This document shows positions 36,394 to 46,232 of a stretch of DNA of 64,000 bases, in pieces. The position numbers and the translations under genes are program-made. Under the pieces are notes generated by a model. That model made no database searches. It was not told the DNA's origin and saw only the letters and a list, made by a program, of their open reading frames with translations. Each line of letters starts with the position of its first letter. The first letter of the stretch is position 1. The stretch covers positions 613,194-677,193 of the forward strand of contig MTLY02000003.1 in NCBI GenBank assembly GCA_002011035.2, written 5' to 3'. This stretch comes from Candidatus Hecatella orcuttiae. Its GTDB lineage: Archaea > Thermoproteota > Bathyarchaeia > Hecatellales > Hecatellaceae.

Positions 36394-36726
36394 TCAGATT
36401 CCGAGCGTTTTAAGCGTGGAAACGAATTTTTCGGGGTTTTTAACCGACATGACCACTTCTTTCCAGTAGCTTCCTCTTCTCCTGATCTCTACACTTCTCC
36501 CGTGGTGGATGGCGAAATATAGCTTCTTTCCAAAGGGATTCAGCCTGAGCCCCCAGCCCACATACCAAGGGATTCCCTCCAAGACCCTAACCTCTTCTAT
36601 GTCTGAAAGGGGAATCACATGCCTGTAAGGCCAGAAATAGGCCTCTACACCGTCTTCATAGATTCTGAAAGAGCTTGGAAAGAGCAGTCGATAGGATTTC
36701 TCCTCGTAGATCAACTTCCCCGTCAA
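36394..36726 (-). CDS. Bacterial-PH-like domain protein
   Basis: The 110-residue protein looks like a single PH-like beta-barrel: YRLLFPSSFRIYEDGVEAY, then HVIPLSDIEEVRVLEG, and a final helix VKNPEKFVSTLKTLG. This pattern occurs in small archaeal and bacterial PH-like proteins of unknown function. It starts at TTG 36726. No signal peptide or membrane helix is visible. Confidence 0.55.
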   Translation of the reverse strand: MTGKLIYEEKSYRLLFPSSFRIYEDGVEAYFWPYRHVIPLSDIEEVRVLEGIPWYVGWGLRLNPFGKKLYFAIHHGRSVEIRRRGSYWKEVVMSVKNPEKFVSTLKTLGI

Positions 36727-36916
36727 ACCATCCCACTTCCACGAGGCTCAAGAATGGTCGAGGCTTCGTAACTTCCCGTCGACCACCCTGTGTTTACTGA
36801 CCCACCATCCAATAGTTTTTCCTAAGACTGAACGGATAAAACTTTATTTCAGCGCCGGAGATGAGATATACGCGCCTTCAACATGAGTTTGCGAAGTTGA
36901 GTTCCCCCGGAGGAAG

Positions 36917-37861
36917 ATGCTTCTGTTCTGCAACAAGTGCGGGAGAAGCCCCCCTGTCTTTTTCCGCCCTTACTCAGGGGAGCGGCTGTGCAGGGGATGT
37001 TTCCTCCGCTCCGTGGAGAAGCAGGTCCGCCAGACCGTTTCCAAATACCGCATGTTCAGGGAGCAGGACAAGATAGCCGTCGCCCTGTCCGGGGGGAAGG
37101 ACAGCCTGGCCCTCCTTTACATTCTCCACCGGATTGAGAAAAACTTCCCCAAGGCCCGGCTCTTCGCCCTCACCGTCGACGAGGGCATCCCCCACTACCG
37201 GGAGGAAGCCGTGAAAAACGCCCGGAAGGCCTGCGAAGAATTGAACGTGGAACATGTGGTAGTGAGCTTCCGGGAGCTCTACGGCTTCACCCTCCAAACC
37301 CTAGCGGAAAAAATCAAAGACATCCGAGGGGAGATGACCCCCTGTTCCTACTGCGGAGTCCTCCGGCGGAGGGCTTTGAACAAGGTCGCCCGAGAAATGG
37401 GCGCCGACAAACTGGCCACAGCGCATACCTTGGACGATGAGGTTCAGACTATGCTGCTCAACCTAGTCCACGGCGACATCCGCCGGATTTCGAGGGTGGA
37501 AGCCGTCACCCCTGGGGCTGAGAAGCTGGTGCAGAGGGTGAAGCCTTTCAGCGAGGTTCCTGAGAACGAGGTCGCCCTCTACGCCTACCTGAAGGGCGTT
37601 GACTTCCAATCTTCCATCTGCCCCTATGCGCCCCAAGCCTTGAGGACGGAGGTCAGGGAGTTTGTAAACCGGCTGGAGGCTAGGCATCCTGGCTCCAAGT
37701 TTAAGCTCTACCGCTCCTTCGAGAAGCTTAAGCCCGCGGTGAAGGCGTCCTTCCCATCCCAGCTTTCTCAGTGCCAACTCTGCGGGGAGCCGGCTTCTCA
37801 GCCCCTCTGCGAACCCTGCCGCCTCCTAGAAAGCCTGAGGGCTAAGTTCCCGAAGCTTTAA
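36917..37861 (+). CDS. tRNA 2-thiolation protein of the TtuA/Ncs6 family
   Basis: The 314-residue protein has an N-terminal zinc finger (CNKC...CRGC, residues 5-28) and the PP-loop ATPase motif SGGKDS (58-63). Catalytic-site cysteines sit in CSYCGVLRRR, and a second CxxC pair closes the C-terminus (CQLC...CEPC). These features place it with TtuA/NcsA enzymes that thiolate tRNA uridines using a ubiquitin-like sulfur carrier. Whether the target is U34 or U54 cannot be told. GGAGG stands only three bases before the ATG. Confidence 0.88.
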   Translation: MLLFCNKCGRSPPVFFRPYSGERLCRGCFLRSVEKQVRQTVSKYRMFREQDKIAVALSGGKDSLALLYILHRIEKNFPKARLFALTVDEGIPHYREEAVKNARKACEELNVEHVVVSFRELYGFTLQTLAEKIKDIRGEMTPCSYCGVLRRRALNKVAREMGADKLATAHTLDDEVQTMLLNLVHGDIRRISRVEAVTPGAEKLVQRVKPFSEVPENEVALYAYLKGVDFQSSICPYAPQALRTEVREFVNRLEARHPGSKFKLYRSFEKLKPAVKASFPSQLSQCQLCGEPASQPLCEPCRLLESLRAKFPKL

Positions 37862-37917
37862 AAATCCAAAAAACAATCTTCCATGCACACGGGAAAACGT
37901 TGAACACGGTTTGAAAC

Positions 37918-39492
37918 ATGCAAGGGGAAAAGCCTCAGGGCAACGTAGAATACAAACTCAGGCTGGTGGACGTTTCCCCGGAAAGGCTGGATGAAATAGC
38001 CACCCAGCTGAAGTACCGGCTTGAAGAAGGCCTGGGGGAAGCCATCTACGAACTCGGAGTCATGGACGACGGGGAAGTCGTGGGGCTAAACGGCCGAGAC
38101 CTAGACGAAACCCTGCGAACACTGGAGAAGGCGGCTAGAAAAATCAACGCCAAACTCACCCTCATCCGCAAAGTCAGCGGGAAAATAGGTGAAGCCTGCG
38201 AGGTTCTGATTCGGAGGACCAAGGAAGCAGGCAGCTTCCCCATCTGGCTCTACATCCCCGTCCTGGGAAACGTGGACTCTGGGAAATCCAGCCTGGTAAG
38301 CGTTCTGACGACCGGGGAGCTGGACGACGGCAACGGAGGCGCCATGGTGAAGGTAGCCCGCTACCTCCACGAAATCAAGATGCGGAGAACCTCCTCGGTT
38401 TCCTCTCACCCCCTAGGCTTCGACGAGTCTGGGAACACGGTGAACTACTCTTCCGCCTCCCCCTTGGACGAGGCGGAGATTTTCCTCAACTCCAGCAAGA
38501 TCGTGGACTTTGTGGACTTGGGCGGGCATGAACGATATTTTAAGACTACCCTCCGCGGCATCATGGGCCACCAGCCTGACTACTGCCTCATCACCGTGGC
38601 TGCGAACACGGGGATCAAGCCCATGACGGTGGAGCATCTGAAGGTAGTGGTGGGCCTAAGGCTTCCCATGATCTTCGTGATAACCAAGGCGGATTTGGCT
38701 CCGCATCTTCTGGAGAAGACCCTGAGGGACATCCAAAGCCTTGTGAAGCTTCCCAAGGTCAACGCTGTGCCCTTCCCCATCAGAAACTTCGACGACGCCG
38801 TGGTGGCCTCCAAGGTCATGCCCTGCGGCCGAGTGGCCCCTATCTTCACCATCTCCAACGTCACAGGCCGAGGAATAGACCTCCTCCGGGTTTTCCTCAA
38901 CCTTCTCCCCCAGCGAACCCGGTGGGTGGAGCAGGCTAACAGGCAGTTTCTGATGTACGTGGACGAGGTTTTCAACGTGCGAGGCGTAGGCCCGGTGGTC
39001 TCCGGGTTGGTCATGCAGGGAGGCATCTCCGAAAACGACTACGCCCTCCTCGGACCCTTCAAGGACGGCAGCTTCAGAAACGTGAGGATAAAATCCATCC
39101 ACCTCAACAGAACCTTTGTAGACTGCGCGGTTGCGGGGAACGACGCCTGCCTAGCCTTAGCCGGGATCAGAGTGGAGGAACTCCGGAAGGGTATGGTTCT
39201 CCTCAGCGTTGAAGCTAAGCCCAAGGCGGTGACTGAGTTTGAGGGGGAAGTCTTCATTCTCCACCACCCCACCACCATCCGCCCGGGCTACCAAGCGGTG
39301 GTGCACCTTCACACCGTCCGCCAGGCTGCGGAGTTCGCTGAGATCCACGGCAAGGGCGTGCTGAGAACCGGGGACTGCGGCAGGGTTAGGTTCAGCTTCC
39401 TCTACAACCCTGAATACGTGGTGGAGGGGCAGAACTTCGTGTTCAGGGAAGCCAACGCCAAAGGCATAGGCGTCGTAAAAAAGATACTTTAA
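37918..39492 (+). CDS. GTPBP1-like translational GTPase
   Basis: The 524-residue protein has an N-terminal domain of about 100 residues and a GTPase core: G1 GNVDSGKSS near residue 118, G3 DLGGHERYFKT near 200 and G4 TKAD near 256. EF-Tu-like domains 2 and 3 follow (GPVVSGLVMQGGI). This is the layout of the GTPBP1/GTPBP2-like family found across archaea and eukaryotes, linked to mRNA decay and ribosome rescue in eukaryotes. The archaeal role is unproven. Confidence 0.85.
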   Translation: MQGEKPQGNVEYKLRLVDVSPERLDEIATQLKYRLEEGLGEAIYELGVMDDGEVVGLNGRDLDETLRTLEKAARKINAKLTLIRKVSGKIGEACEVLIRRTKEAGSFPIWLYIPVLGNVDSGKSSLVSVLTTGELDDGNGGAMVKVARYLHEIKMRRTSSVSSHPLGFDESGNTVNYSSASPLDEAEIFLNSSKIVDFVDLGGHERYFKTTLRGIMGHQPDYCLITVAANTGIKPMTVEHLKVVVGLRLPMIFVITKADLAPHLLEKTLRDIQSLVKLPKVNAVPFPIRNFDDAVVASKVMPCGRVAPIFTISNVTGRGIDLLRVFLNLLPQRTRWVEQANRQFLMYVDEVFNVRGVGPVVSGLVMQGGISENDYALLGPFKDGSFRNVRIKSIHLNRTFVDCAVAGNDACLALAGIRVEELRKGMVLLSVEAKPKAVTEFEGEVFILHHPTTIRPGYQAVVHLHTVRQAAEFAEIHGKGVLRTGDCGRVRFSFLYNPEYVVEGQNFVFREANAKGIGVVKKIL

Positions 39493-39517
39493 ACCGCCCG
39501 GATGCCGGCTGGCTTCT

Positions 39518-40618
39518 TCAGCCTCCGAAGCCCTGAGCTTCCCCCACGATGGGAATCTCCCACCCGCACCGGGGGCATCTCTTCTCCTTCGAAACCTTGT
39601 ACTTGCAGACGGTGAAGCCGAATCTCTCGATGAGCAGCTCCCCGCAGCCGGGGCAGTAGGTGTTCTCCCCCGGATGGCCTGGCACGTTGCCTAGGTACAC
39701 ATACCGGACGCCCGCCTTCTTAGCCGTGCGATAGGCTTTTTCCAACGTCTCCACCGGGGTCCTCGGCCTATCCGTCATTTTGTAGTCAGGGTGAAAACGG
39801 GTGAAATGGAGAGGCGTGTCAGGCCCTGCCTCCTTCAGATGCTGTTCTATCAGCTCCTCCAAGCAGTCTTCACTGTCGTTTAATCCGGGGATCACTAGGT
39901 TGACTACTTCCACGTGCATTCCCAGCCTCTTGGCTTTCCCCACGTTTCTCCAAACAACCTCCACATCGGCGCCGCAGTAACGTCGAACCGCTTCCCCGCC
40001 GCCTTTCACGTCGAATTTGATGGCGTCCATTCCCGCGGCCTTCAGCATCTCCAAGGCCTCTCCGGTCATGTAGCCGTTGGAGACATAGGTGTTATAAAGG
40101 CCTCTCTCTCGCGCCAGGGGGAAGACGTCGAGGCTGTATTCGAAGAGCAGGGTGGGTTCGTTGAAGGAAATCGAAGTACCCCGGCATCCTTCGCGAAGGG
40201 TCATTTTCACAAGGGTTTCAGGGGCGACGTAGCTGGCTCTAGCCGGGTTTGGGGGGTATTTGCTGATGTCGCTGTTTTGACACCAAGGGCAGGCGAAGTT
40301 GCAGCTCCATGTGCCGATGGTTAAAGCCGAAGTTCCCGGCCAGAAGTGGAAGAAGGGCTTCTTCTCGATGGGGTTGGCTGACAGGGAGGATATGTCCCCG
40401 TACACCAGCGTGTAAAGCTTCCCCGCCTTGTTCCTCCTAGTTTGGCAGAAGCCGTCTTCGCCGGGGGTGACGATGCATCTTCTCTCGCAAGTTCGACAGC
40501 GGACTTTGTTGTTTCCCACCTTGTCGTAGAGAACTGCCTCCCGCACGGTGGGGTAGAGAGGAGCCTGCTTCTTCATGGGCTTCAATAGTTTAGGCGGGAA
40601 ACTGGGCTTTAACTCCAT
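39518..40618 (-). CDS. AmmeMemoRadiSam-system radical SAM protein
   Basis: The 366-residue protein has the radical SAM motif CNFACPWC (Cys 106, 110, 113). An N-terminal cysteine cluster (CRTCERRCIVTPGEDGFC, residues 41-58) and a C-terminal zinc ribbon (CPGC...CPRC) flank it. This is the layout of the pyruvate-formate-lyase-activase-like member of the AmmeMemoRadiSam system. The Memo and AMMECR1 partners are not in this window. It diverges from the proteasome/exosome operon. Confidence 0.88.
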   Translation of the reverse strand: MELKPSFPPKLLKPMKKQAPLYPTVREAVLYDKVGNNKVRCRTCERRCIVTPGEDGFCQTRRNKAGKLYTLVYGDISSLSANPIEKKPFFHFWPGTSALTIGTWSCNFACPWCQNSDISKYPPNPARASYVAPETLVKMTLREGCRGTSISFNEPTLLFEYSLDVFPLARERGLYNTYVSNGYMTGEALEMLKAAGMDAIKFDVKGGGEAVRRYCGADVEVVWRNVGKAKRLGMHVEVVNLVIPGLNDSEDCLEELIEQHLKEAGPDTPLHFTRFHPDYKMTDRPRTPVETLEKAYRTAKKAGVRYVYLGNVPGHPGENTYCPGCGELLIERFGFTVCKYKVSKEKRCPRCGWEIPIVGEAQGFGG

Positions 40619-40674
40619 CGTCTGCTCCGAAGTCCCCGCAGGCTTGTGAGAGGGGGGAAAAGTTTTAATTTTGC

Positions 40675-40684
40675 AAGTATATTG
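40675..40684 (+). promoter_or_regulatory. TATA box of the proteasome/exosome operon
   Basis: AAGTATATTG, centred near 40680, predicts a transcript start at about 40706, some 34 bases before the psmA ATG. A separate TTAAAACTTTT on the reverse strand near 40666 could serve the divergent radical SAM gene. Confidence 0.45.
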
Positions 40685-40739
40685 ATTGAGAGAGAAGGAT
40701 AGGAAAAGATGGGAATTGAAATTTTGAGAGGTGTGTAGT

Positions 40740-41483
40740 ATGGGTTTTGTTCCTCCAAGTGCTTACGACCGAGCTATAACTGTCTTCTCCCCCGACGGCC
40801 GAATTTTCCAGGTGGAATACGCCTTTGAACCTGTTAGAAAGGGCACAACCGCCATTGGCATGGCTTGCAACGGCGGGGTTGTGCTGGCTGTGGAGGAGAG
40901 ACCTTTCTCCGTGCTTCAAGACGTCAACGTGCCTCAGAAGCTGTTTCAAATAGATGAGCATGTGGGTGCAGCTGTGGCCGGGCTGATGGGTGATGCGCGG
41001 ATAATGGTGGATCAGGCTCGCATCTACGCCCAGTCCAACAGGTTGATGTACGATGAGCCCATAGGCATCGAGGTCCTGGGGAAGCGGGCTGGAGATATAG
41101 CTCAACTCTACACGCAGCACGCTGGGGTCAGGCCTTTCGGGGCTTCCATCATCTTCGCCGGCATCGACAAAACCGGCAGCAGGGTTTTCCTCAGCGAGCC
41201 CAGCGGAGCCTACTGGGGCTTCAAAGCTGTGGCCATAGGCGCTGGGGCTGATGTGGTTAAGCCCATTCTGGAGAAGGAGTACCGGGAGGACATGAACTTG
41301 GATGAGGCGGCAGCCTTGGCTCTTTACTGTCTCTCCAAGGTGATGGAAGGTAAGCTTGAACCTTCCAAGATTAAGATGGCTTTTGTGGATAAAGAAACCA
41401 AGAAGTTCAGAATCCTCTCCTGGGAGGAGATTGAAAAATACGCCAAGAAGGCGAATTCTTTCAAGGCAGCGGATAGGGGATGA
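40740..41483 (+). CDS. psmA: 20S proteasome alpha subunit
   Basis: The 247-residue protein starts MGFVPPSAYDRAITVFSPDGR followed by the alpha-type signature GRIFQVEYAFEPVRKGTTAIG, so it forms the outer gate ring of the 20S core. ATG 40740 has GAGAGGTG upstream and fits homologues better than the in-frame GTG at 40731. It is first in the conserved psmA-SBDS-exosome operon, overlapping SBDS by four bases. The beta subunit is not nearby. Confidence 0.96.
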   Translation: MGFVPPSAYDRAITVFSPDGRIFQVEYAFEPVRKGTTAIGMACNGGVVLAVEERPFSVLQDVNVPQKLFQIDEHVGAAVAGLMGDARIMVDQARIYAQSNRLMYDEPIGIEVLGKRAGDIAQLYTQHAGVRPFGASIIFAGIDKTGSRVFLSEPSGAYWGFKAVAIGAGADVVKPILEKEYREDMNLDEAAALALYCLSKVMEGKLEPSKIKMAFVDKETKKFRILSWEEIEKYAKKANSFKAADRG

Positions 41484-42169
41484 GCCAAAAGTACACCGTG
41501 GCAAGGCTGGTTTTGGGCGGAGACAGGTTTGAAATAATGGTACACCCTGACAAGGCCATGGACTACAAGCTGGGTAAGCCGGTGAGCCTCTCGCAGATTC
41601 TCATAAGTGAAACGATCTTCAAAGACGTAAGCAAAGGGGAGCGGGCTTCCGAGGAAAAACTGAAAAAGGCTTTCGGCACCCTTGACTCCCAAGCCGTCTC
41701 CAAGGTCATCCTGGATAAGGGAGAGCTTCAGTTCACCGCCCAGCAGAGAAGACAGCTTATTGAAGATAAGAAACGGCAGATAGTAGCCTTCATCTGCAAA
41801 TACTGCGCCGATCCCAGAACAGGGCTGCCTCATCCCCCCCTCAGGGTGGAGCAGGCCATGGGTCAGGTCCGCGTGTCCATCGACCCCTTTCGAAGCACCG
41901 AGGAGCAGGCTAAGGAGCTCATCCAAGCCCTCCGCCCCGTGCTGCCGTTGAAGATGGAGATGGTCTCTGTGGAGGTTAAACTTCCGCCACGCTATGCCCC
42001 CGCAGCCTACGGGACTCTGAAATCCTTCGGCACCATCAAACAGGAACAGTGGACCTCCGACGGCTCGCTGGTGGCGGTGGTGGAGATGCCTGTAGGGCTT
42101 CACGGCCCCTTCTTGGAGAAGCTGGGAAACCTGACAAAGGGCTCCGTGGAGAGCAGGCTTTTGAAATAG
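41480..42169 (+). CDS. Ribosome maturation protein SBDS homologue
   Basis: The 229-residue protein shows the three SBDS domains: YTVARLVLGGDRFEIMVHPDKA at the N-terminus, the helical central part with HPPLRVEQAM, and a ferredoxin-like C-terminus (LPLKMEMVSVEVKLP). In eukaryotes SBDS releases eIF6 from the large subunit; archaeal forms likely act similarly. It is coupled to psmA by an ATGA overlap. Confidence 0.95.
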   Translation: MSQKYTVARLVLGGDRFEIMVHPDKAMDYKLGKPVSLSQILISETIFKDVSKGERASEEKLKKAFGTLDSQAVSKVILDKGELQFTAQQRRQLIEDKKRQIVAFICKYCADPRTGLPHPPLRVEQAMGQVRVSIDPFRSTEEQAKELIQALRPVLPLKMEMVSVEVKLPPRYAPAAYGTLKSFGTIKQEQWTSDGSLVAVVEMPVGLHGPFLEKLGNLTKGSVESRLLK

Positions 42170-42218
42170 TTTCGTTGAATGTTCGTGTTCCCTTTATGGT
42201 TTAAGAGAGGAGTTTGAA

Positions 42219-42929
42219 ATGGCTGTTCTGGTGGAAAAAAGACAGCTGGTCACGCCGGGAGAGCCTCTGGCTGAAGGGGATTTCATCGCCGGGGAGAACA
42301 GCTACCAGTCTGAGGGGAAGATTTACTCCCAAAAGCTGGGGCTGGCGGAAATAGATGGGAAAAAAATCTCCGTTGTGCCGTTGAAAGGCCCCTACATGCC
42401 GGCGGTGGGAGACTTGGTGGTGGGACAGGTGGTCGATGTGAGCATGGGCGGCTGGCATGTGGACATCAACGCCCCCTATACGGCTATCCTCCCGATTTCC
42501 GAAGTTAAGGGTAAACCCTTCGGCCCCCGGTTGGAGGCTCTCACCCGCATCTTCGGAATAGGCGAAATTCTCGTCTCTAAGGTCATCGCCTTCGACAGAA
42601 CCCGAGACCCGGTTATAACCATCCAAGGGCCCGGCTTGGGAAAAGTCCGCGACGGGGTGGTTGTGGGGCTGACTCCCACCAAGGTTCCTAGGCTTATTGG
42701 GAGAAAAGGTTCCATGATAAGCATGATAAAACGGGAAAGTGGCTGCGAAATCGTCGTCGGCCAGAATGGAAGAATCTACATCAGCGGCAGAAACCCGGAG
42801 AAGGTGGAACTTGTTATCAGAGCTGTCAGGATGGTGGAGGAGCAGGCTCACACCACGGGGCTGACAGACCGAATCAAAGCCTTCTTGGAAGCTGGAAAAG
42901 AGGTGAAGACGGATGAAAAGCAGCCGTAA
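42219..42929 (+). CDS. rrp4: Exosome RNA-binding cap subunit Rrp4
   Basis: The 236-residue protein has an N-terminal domain, an S1 domain ([20 protein letters not shown], about 62-81) and a KH domain with [11 protein letters not shown] near residues 163-173. Rrp4 caps the archaeal exosome and feeds RNA into the ring. GAGAGGAG precedes the ATG. The gene overlaps rrp41 by 17 bases. Confidence 0.96.
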   Translation: MAVLVEKRQLVTPGEPLAEGDFIAGENSYQSEGKIYSQKLGLAEIDGKKISVVPLKGPYMPAVGDLVVGQVVDVSMGGWHVDINAPYTAILPISEVKGKPFGPRLEALTRIFGIGEILVSKVIAFDRTRDPVITIQGPGLGKVRDGVVVGLTPTKVPRLIGRKGSMISMIKRESGCEIVVGQNGRIYISGRNPEKVELVIRAVRMVEEQAHTTGLTDRIKAFLEAGKEVKTDEKQP

Positions 42930-43665
42930 GTTGATCGATGAGAACGGTTTAAGGGTGGATGGAAGACGGTGGGATGAGCTGAGGCCTGTCAAGATGGAAG
43001 TAGGCCTGCTGGCCAACGCCAATGGCTCCAGCTACATCCAGCAGGGGAAAAACAAGATCATGGTAGCCGTCTACGGGCCGAAGGAAGCTCACCCCAAGCA
43101 TCTGGGAAACCCGGACAGGGCTATCATCAGATGCCGGTTTCACATGGCTCCCTTCTCCACCGAGGAAAGGAAATCCCCAGCTCCCTCCCGCCGGGAGGTT
43201 GAGCTTTCCAAGATCATAAGAGAAGCCTTGGAGCCCGCTGTGTTCTCCGAGTATTACCCCCGAAGCATGATAGACGTGTTCATCGAAGTCCTGGAGTCGG
43301 ATGGGGGAAGCCGGTGCGCTGGGACCATGGCTGCATCTCTCGCCCTAGCCGACGCAGGCATCCCCCTCAGGGATTTGGTCGCTGCCTGCGCCGTGGGGAA
43401 AGTGGAGGGACAGATAGTCTTGGACTTGAACGATGTGGAGGATAAAGAGGGGGAAGCCGACATGCCTGTGGCTGTCATCCCAGCCCTAGGCAGAATTTCC
43501 CTCCTCCAGATGGATGGGCAGTTCACCGAGGAGGAGTTTGCGGAAGCCTTGGAGCTGGCTCAGAAAGGCTGCCGGAGTCTCTATGAAATCCAGAAGCAGG
43601 CTTTGAAGCAGAGGTACCTCCCGGAGAAGGAAGCCTTAGAGGCTGAGGAGAAAGGAGGGAAGTGA
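42913..43665 (+). CDS. rrp41: Exosome catalytic subunit Rrp41
   Basis: The 250-residue RNase PH-fold protein has [20 protein letters not shown] at the N-terminus and the catalytic-side motifs [17 protein letters not shown] and [14 protein letters not shown]. It holds the phosphorolytic active site of the hexameric ring. A GAGGTGA motif six bases before ATG 42913 fixes the start inside rrp4. Confidence 0.96.
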   Translation: MKSSRKLIDENGLRVDGRRWDELRPVKMEVGLLANANGSSYIQQGKNKIMVAVYGPKEAHPKHLGNPDRAIIRCRFHMAPFSTEERKSPAPSRREVELSKIIREALEPAVFSEYYPRSMIDVFIEVLESDGGSRCAGTMAASLALADAGIPLRDLVAACAVGKVEGQIVLDLNDVEDKEGEADMPVAVIPALGRISLLQMDGQFTEEEFAEALELAQKGCRSLYEIQKQALKQRYLPEKEALEAEEKGGK

Positions 43666-43668
43666 AGC

Positions 43669-44481
43669 ATGTCCATAACCTCTCAAGCCGAACCTCTGGC
43701 TAAGATTCGAAGCAAACAGATGATGGAGCTTCTCGCCTCAGGGAAGAGGATCGACGGGCGAGACCTTCTCGCCCAGAGGGAAATCACACTGGAAAGGGGA
43801 ATCATAGAGAAGGCGGAAGGCTCAGCCTCCGTCACCTTGGGAAACACCCGGGTGCTGGTGGGGGTTAAAATCGAGGCTGGGGAACCCTACCCTGACACGC
43901 CAAACCAAGGGGTCCTAACCGTCAACGCCGAGTTCGTCCCCTTGGCTCACGAGTTCTTCGAGCCCGGTCCTCCTAATGAGAACTCTATCGAGCTTGCTCG
44001 AATAGTGGACAGAGGCATCCGGGAGTCTAAGGCTGTGGACTTGGAGAAGCTGGTCCTCACCCCCGGCCGCCTTGTGTACGTGGTCTTCGTAGACATCTAC
44101 ATTCTCAACCACGACGGAAACTTGGTGGATGCCTCCGAGTACGCTGCTTTGGCTGCGCTTCAACAAGCCAAGCTGCCCAAGGTTGAAGTCGGGGAGGACG
44201 GTGAAGTCAAGAGGACGGGTGAATTCGAAAAACTGCCGGTGGTGGACACGCCTATATCCGTGACGGTGGCGGAGATAGACGGCAAACTTCTGGTCGACCC
44301 CAACTTGGAGGAGGAGAACATGGCGCAGGCTAAGGTAACCATGACGCTGACCAAAGATAACAAGCTTTGCGCTGTCCAGAAAAGCGGAGCCGGAACCTTC
44401 GCCTTCAACCAAATTCTTGAATGCTTCAAGATAGCCCGAGAAAAGTCTTCGGAGATTCGGAGAAAGTTTTTCGAGGAGTAG
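43669..44481 (+). CDS. rrp42: Exosome non-catalytic subunit Rrp42
   Basis: The 270-residue RNase PH-fold partner has SGKRIDGRDLLAQREITLERG and DTPNQGVLTVNAEFVPLA. It lacks the catalytic aspartates of Rrp41, as is normal for Rrp42, but is required for ring assembly. An AAAGGAGGG motif lies ten bases ahead of the ATG. rpl37ae starts eight bases after its stop. Confidence 0.96.
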   Translation: MSITSQAEPLAKIRSKQMMELLASGKRIDGRDLLAQREITLERGIIEKAEGSASVTLGNTRVLVGVKIEAGEPYPDTPNQGVLTVNAEFVPLAHEFFEPGPPNENSIELARIVDRGIRESKAVDLEKLVLTPGRLVYVVFVDIYILNHDGNLVDASEYAALAALQQAKLPKVEVGEDGEVKRTGEFEKLPVVDTPISVTVAEIDGKLLVDPNLEEENMAQAKVTMTLTKDNKLCAVQKSGAGTFAFNQILECFKIAREKSSEIRRKFFEE

Positions 44482-44489
44482 CTGAAACC

Positions 44490-44756
44490 ATGGGGCGAAC
44501 GAAAAAAGTAGGAATCGTCGGCAGGTTCGGAGCTCGAGGCGGCTCCAGCCTCAGGAAGGCTCGGGCTAAGATTGAAGAAGAAGCTAAAAGCATCTACGAG
44601 TGCCCCCAATGCCTCCGGAGGGCCGTGAAAAAGTTCAGCGTGGGAGTTTGGAAATGCTCTCGATGCGGCTTCACCTTTGCAGGCGGAGCCTATAAGCCCT
44701 CCACCAAGCTGGGGGAGACGGTGAAGAAAGAGAGAGACCGTCTTCTGAAACATTAG
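44490..44756 (+). CDS. rpl37ae: 50S ribosomal protein L37Ae
   Basis: The 88-residue protein has GIVGRFGARGGSSLRK at the N-terminus and a zinc ribbon CPQC...CSRC near residues 38-56. This is the archaeal/eukaryotic L37ae family. The ATG at 44490 matches homologues; the in-frame upstream ATG at 44421 lies within rrp42 and is rejected. In many archaea rpoP and a KEOPS subunit follow; here the operon stops. Confidence 0.95.
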   Translation: MGRTKKVGIVGRFGARGGSSLRKARAKIEEEAKSIYECPQCLRRAVKKFSVGVWKCSRCGFTFAGGAYKPSTKLGETVKKERDRLLKH

Positions 44757-44876
44757 CTGCGTTCTCAAAACACTCAGTCCAGCTTCTCCACCTGCGAGAA
44801 GAAGAGTGCGGCAGCTCAGCGGTCGAGCTAAATAGCTTCCCTGCATCCTTATCTTTCAGGAACCGGAGGATTATCC

Positions 44877-46232
44877 ATGCGTCCTGAGAGAAAACTTCCC
44901 GTCGCCCTCACCATAGCGGGAGTGGACAGCTGCGGAGGCGCAGGGGTAGCCGCTGACCTTAAAACCTTCTCCGCCCTAGGAGTCCACGGCGCCTGCGCAG
45001 TCACAGCCTTAACAGCCCAAAACACCCGAAGCGTCGCTGAAATTTCACCCGTGGAGCCTAGGTTTCTGGAAAAGCAGCTGGAAACCCTCCTGGCAGACCT
45101 GAAGGTCAACGCCTTCAAGACCGGCATGCTCCCCAGCCGGGAAACCGTGGAATGCGTCTCAGATTTCATGGAAGACGGCCGGCTGAAAAAGGCCGTGGTG
45201 GACCCTGTTTTCAAGGCGACCACCGGGAGACGGCTGTCGGCTGAGGACGCTGTGGAAGCCTACGCCCGAAGGCTTCTCCCCCAGGCAACGCTGGCCACTC
45301 CCAACCTCTGGGAGGCAGAAAAACTCTCAGGGGTCAGAATAAAAAGCCTCCGAGAGCTGAAGAAGGCGGCTAGAAAAATCTCCGACCTAGGGGTGAAAGG
45401 CGTCGTGATCAAGGGAGGCCACCTCCGAGGCGGCAAGGCCGTAGACCTCCTCTACTGGAAGGGAGAATTCGCAGTCTACCCCAAACCTCGGCTTCCCGTC
45501 TCCCTGCACGGGGGAGGCTGTGTTTTCTCAGCCGCCCTCACAGCCCTGCTGGCTAAGGGGCTGGAGCCCTGGAAGGCGGTAGAGGAGGTGGAGGCCTACA
45601 TTCATCCCCTTTTCCAGTTCGGCCTCCAGGTGGGAAGCGGCTTGAAGGTGGTGAACCCTCTGATTCCCCTCTACAACGAAGCTGAAAAAGCCGCTGTGGC
45701 GGGGAACGTGGATGAAGCCCGGTGGAGGATTGTGAAGGATAAGAGGTTTCACCCCTTCATCGCCCAGGTAGGCAGCCAAGTGGCCATGGCGCTGCCCTAT
45801 CCCACCTCCACAAACCATGTGGCCGCCGTGGAGGGAAGAATCCGGAGGGAGGGCGGTGAAATCAAAGCCTCAGGCCCCGTCAGATTCGGAGTCTCCACCC
45901 ACATGGCCCGGCTCATCCTAGCCGCCACTCAGTTGGGGTCCTCCAAGAGGGCGGCTTTGAACCTCCACTACCACAGAAGACTGCTTCAAGCCTTGAAGAA
46001 GGCGGGAATGAAAACGAGAAGCTTCAACCGGCGGAAGGAACCCGGCCCTGTGAAAAAGGTGGAAGGAAGCACGCTGCCCTGGGGCCTCCGGACGGCTGCT
46101 CTCCGGGCGGGGGAAGTGCCCGACGTCCTCTACGACTTGGGGGAGAAAGGCAGGGAGCCGATGATAAGGGTGCTGGGGGAGACAGCGGTGGAAGCAGTGG
46201 AGAAAGCGTCTAGGGCCTTAGAGTTTTTATGA
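44877..46232 (+). CDS. thiDN: Bifunctional HMP-phosphate kinase / thiamine phosphate synthase ThiD-ThiN
   Basis: The 451-residue fusion has a ThiD kinase domain (about 1-260: [36 protein letters not shown]) and a ThiN thiamine phosphate synthase domain (about 275-451: [33 protein letters not shown]). It makes thiamine phosphate from HMP-P and thiazole phosphate, as is typical in archaea without ThiE. The last 23 bases overlap the convergent precorrin-2 dehydrogenase gene. Confidence 0.92.
   Translation: MRPERKLPVALTIAGVDSCGGAGVAADLKTFSALGVHGACAVTALTAQNTRSVAEISPVEPRFLEKQLETLLADLKVNAFKTGMLPSRETVECVSDFMEDGRLKKAVVDPVFKATTGRRLSAEDAVEAYARRLLPQATLATPNLWEAEKLSGVRIKSLRELKKAARKISDLGVKGVVIKGGHLRGGKAVDLLYWKGEFAVYPKPRLPVSLHGGGCVFSAALTALLAKGLEPWKAVEEVEAYIHPLFQFGLQVGSGLKVVNPLIPLYNEAEKAAVAGNVDEARWRIVKDKRFHPFIAQVGSQVAMALPYPTSTNHVAAVEGRIRREGGEIKASGPVRFGVSTHMARLILAATQLGSSKRAALNLHYHRRLLQALKKAGMKTRSFNRRKEPGPVKKVEGSTLPWGLRTAALRAGEVPDVLYDLGEKGREPMIRVLGETAVEAVEKASRALEFL

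Noticed and set aside
40665-42103. Long reverse-strand frames across psmA and SBDS (279 and 259 codons)
   Set aside because: They lie wholly opposite highly conserved genes and have no family features or start signals.
42201-43022. 273-codon reverse frame opposite rrp4
   Set aside because: Antisense shadow of a conserved exosome gene; no independent signal.
44421-44489. Upstream ATG extending L37Ae by 23 residues
   Set aside because: The extension lies in the rrp42 coding region and is absent from the family; MGRTKK at 44490 is the known N-terminus type.
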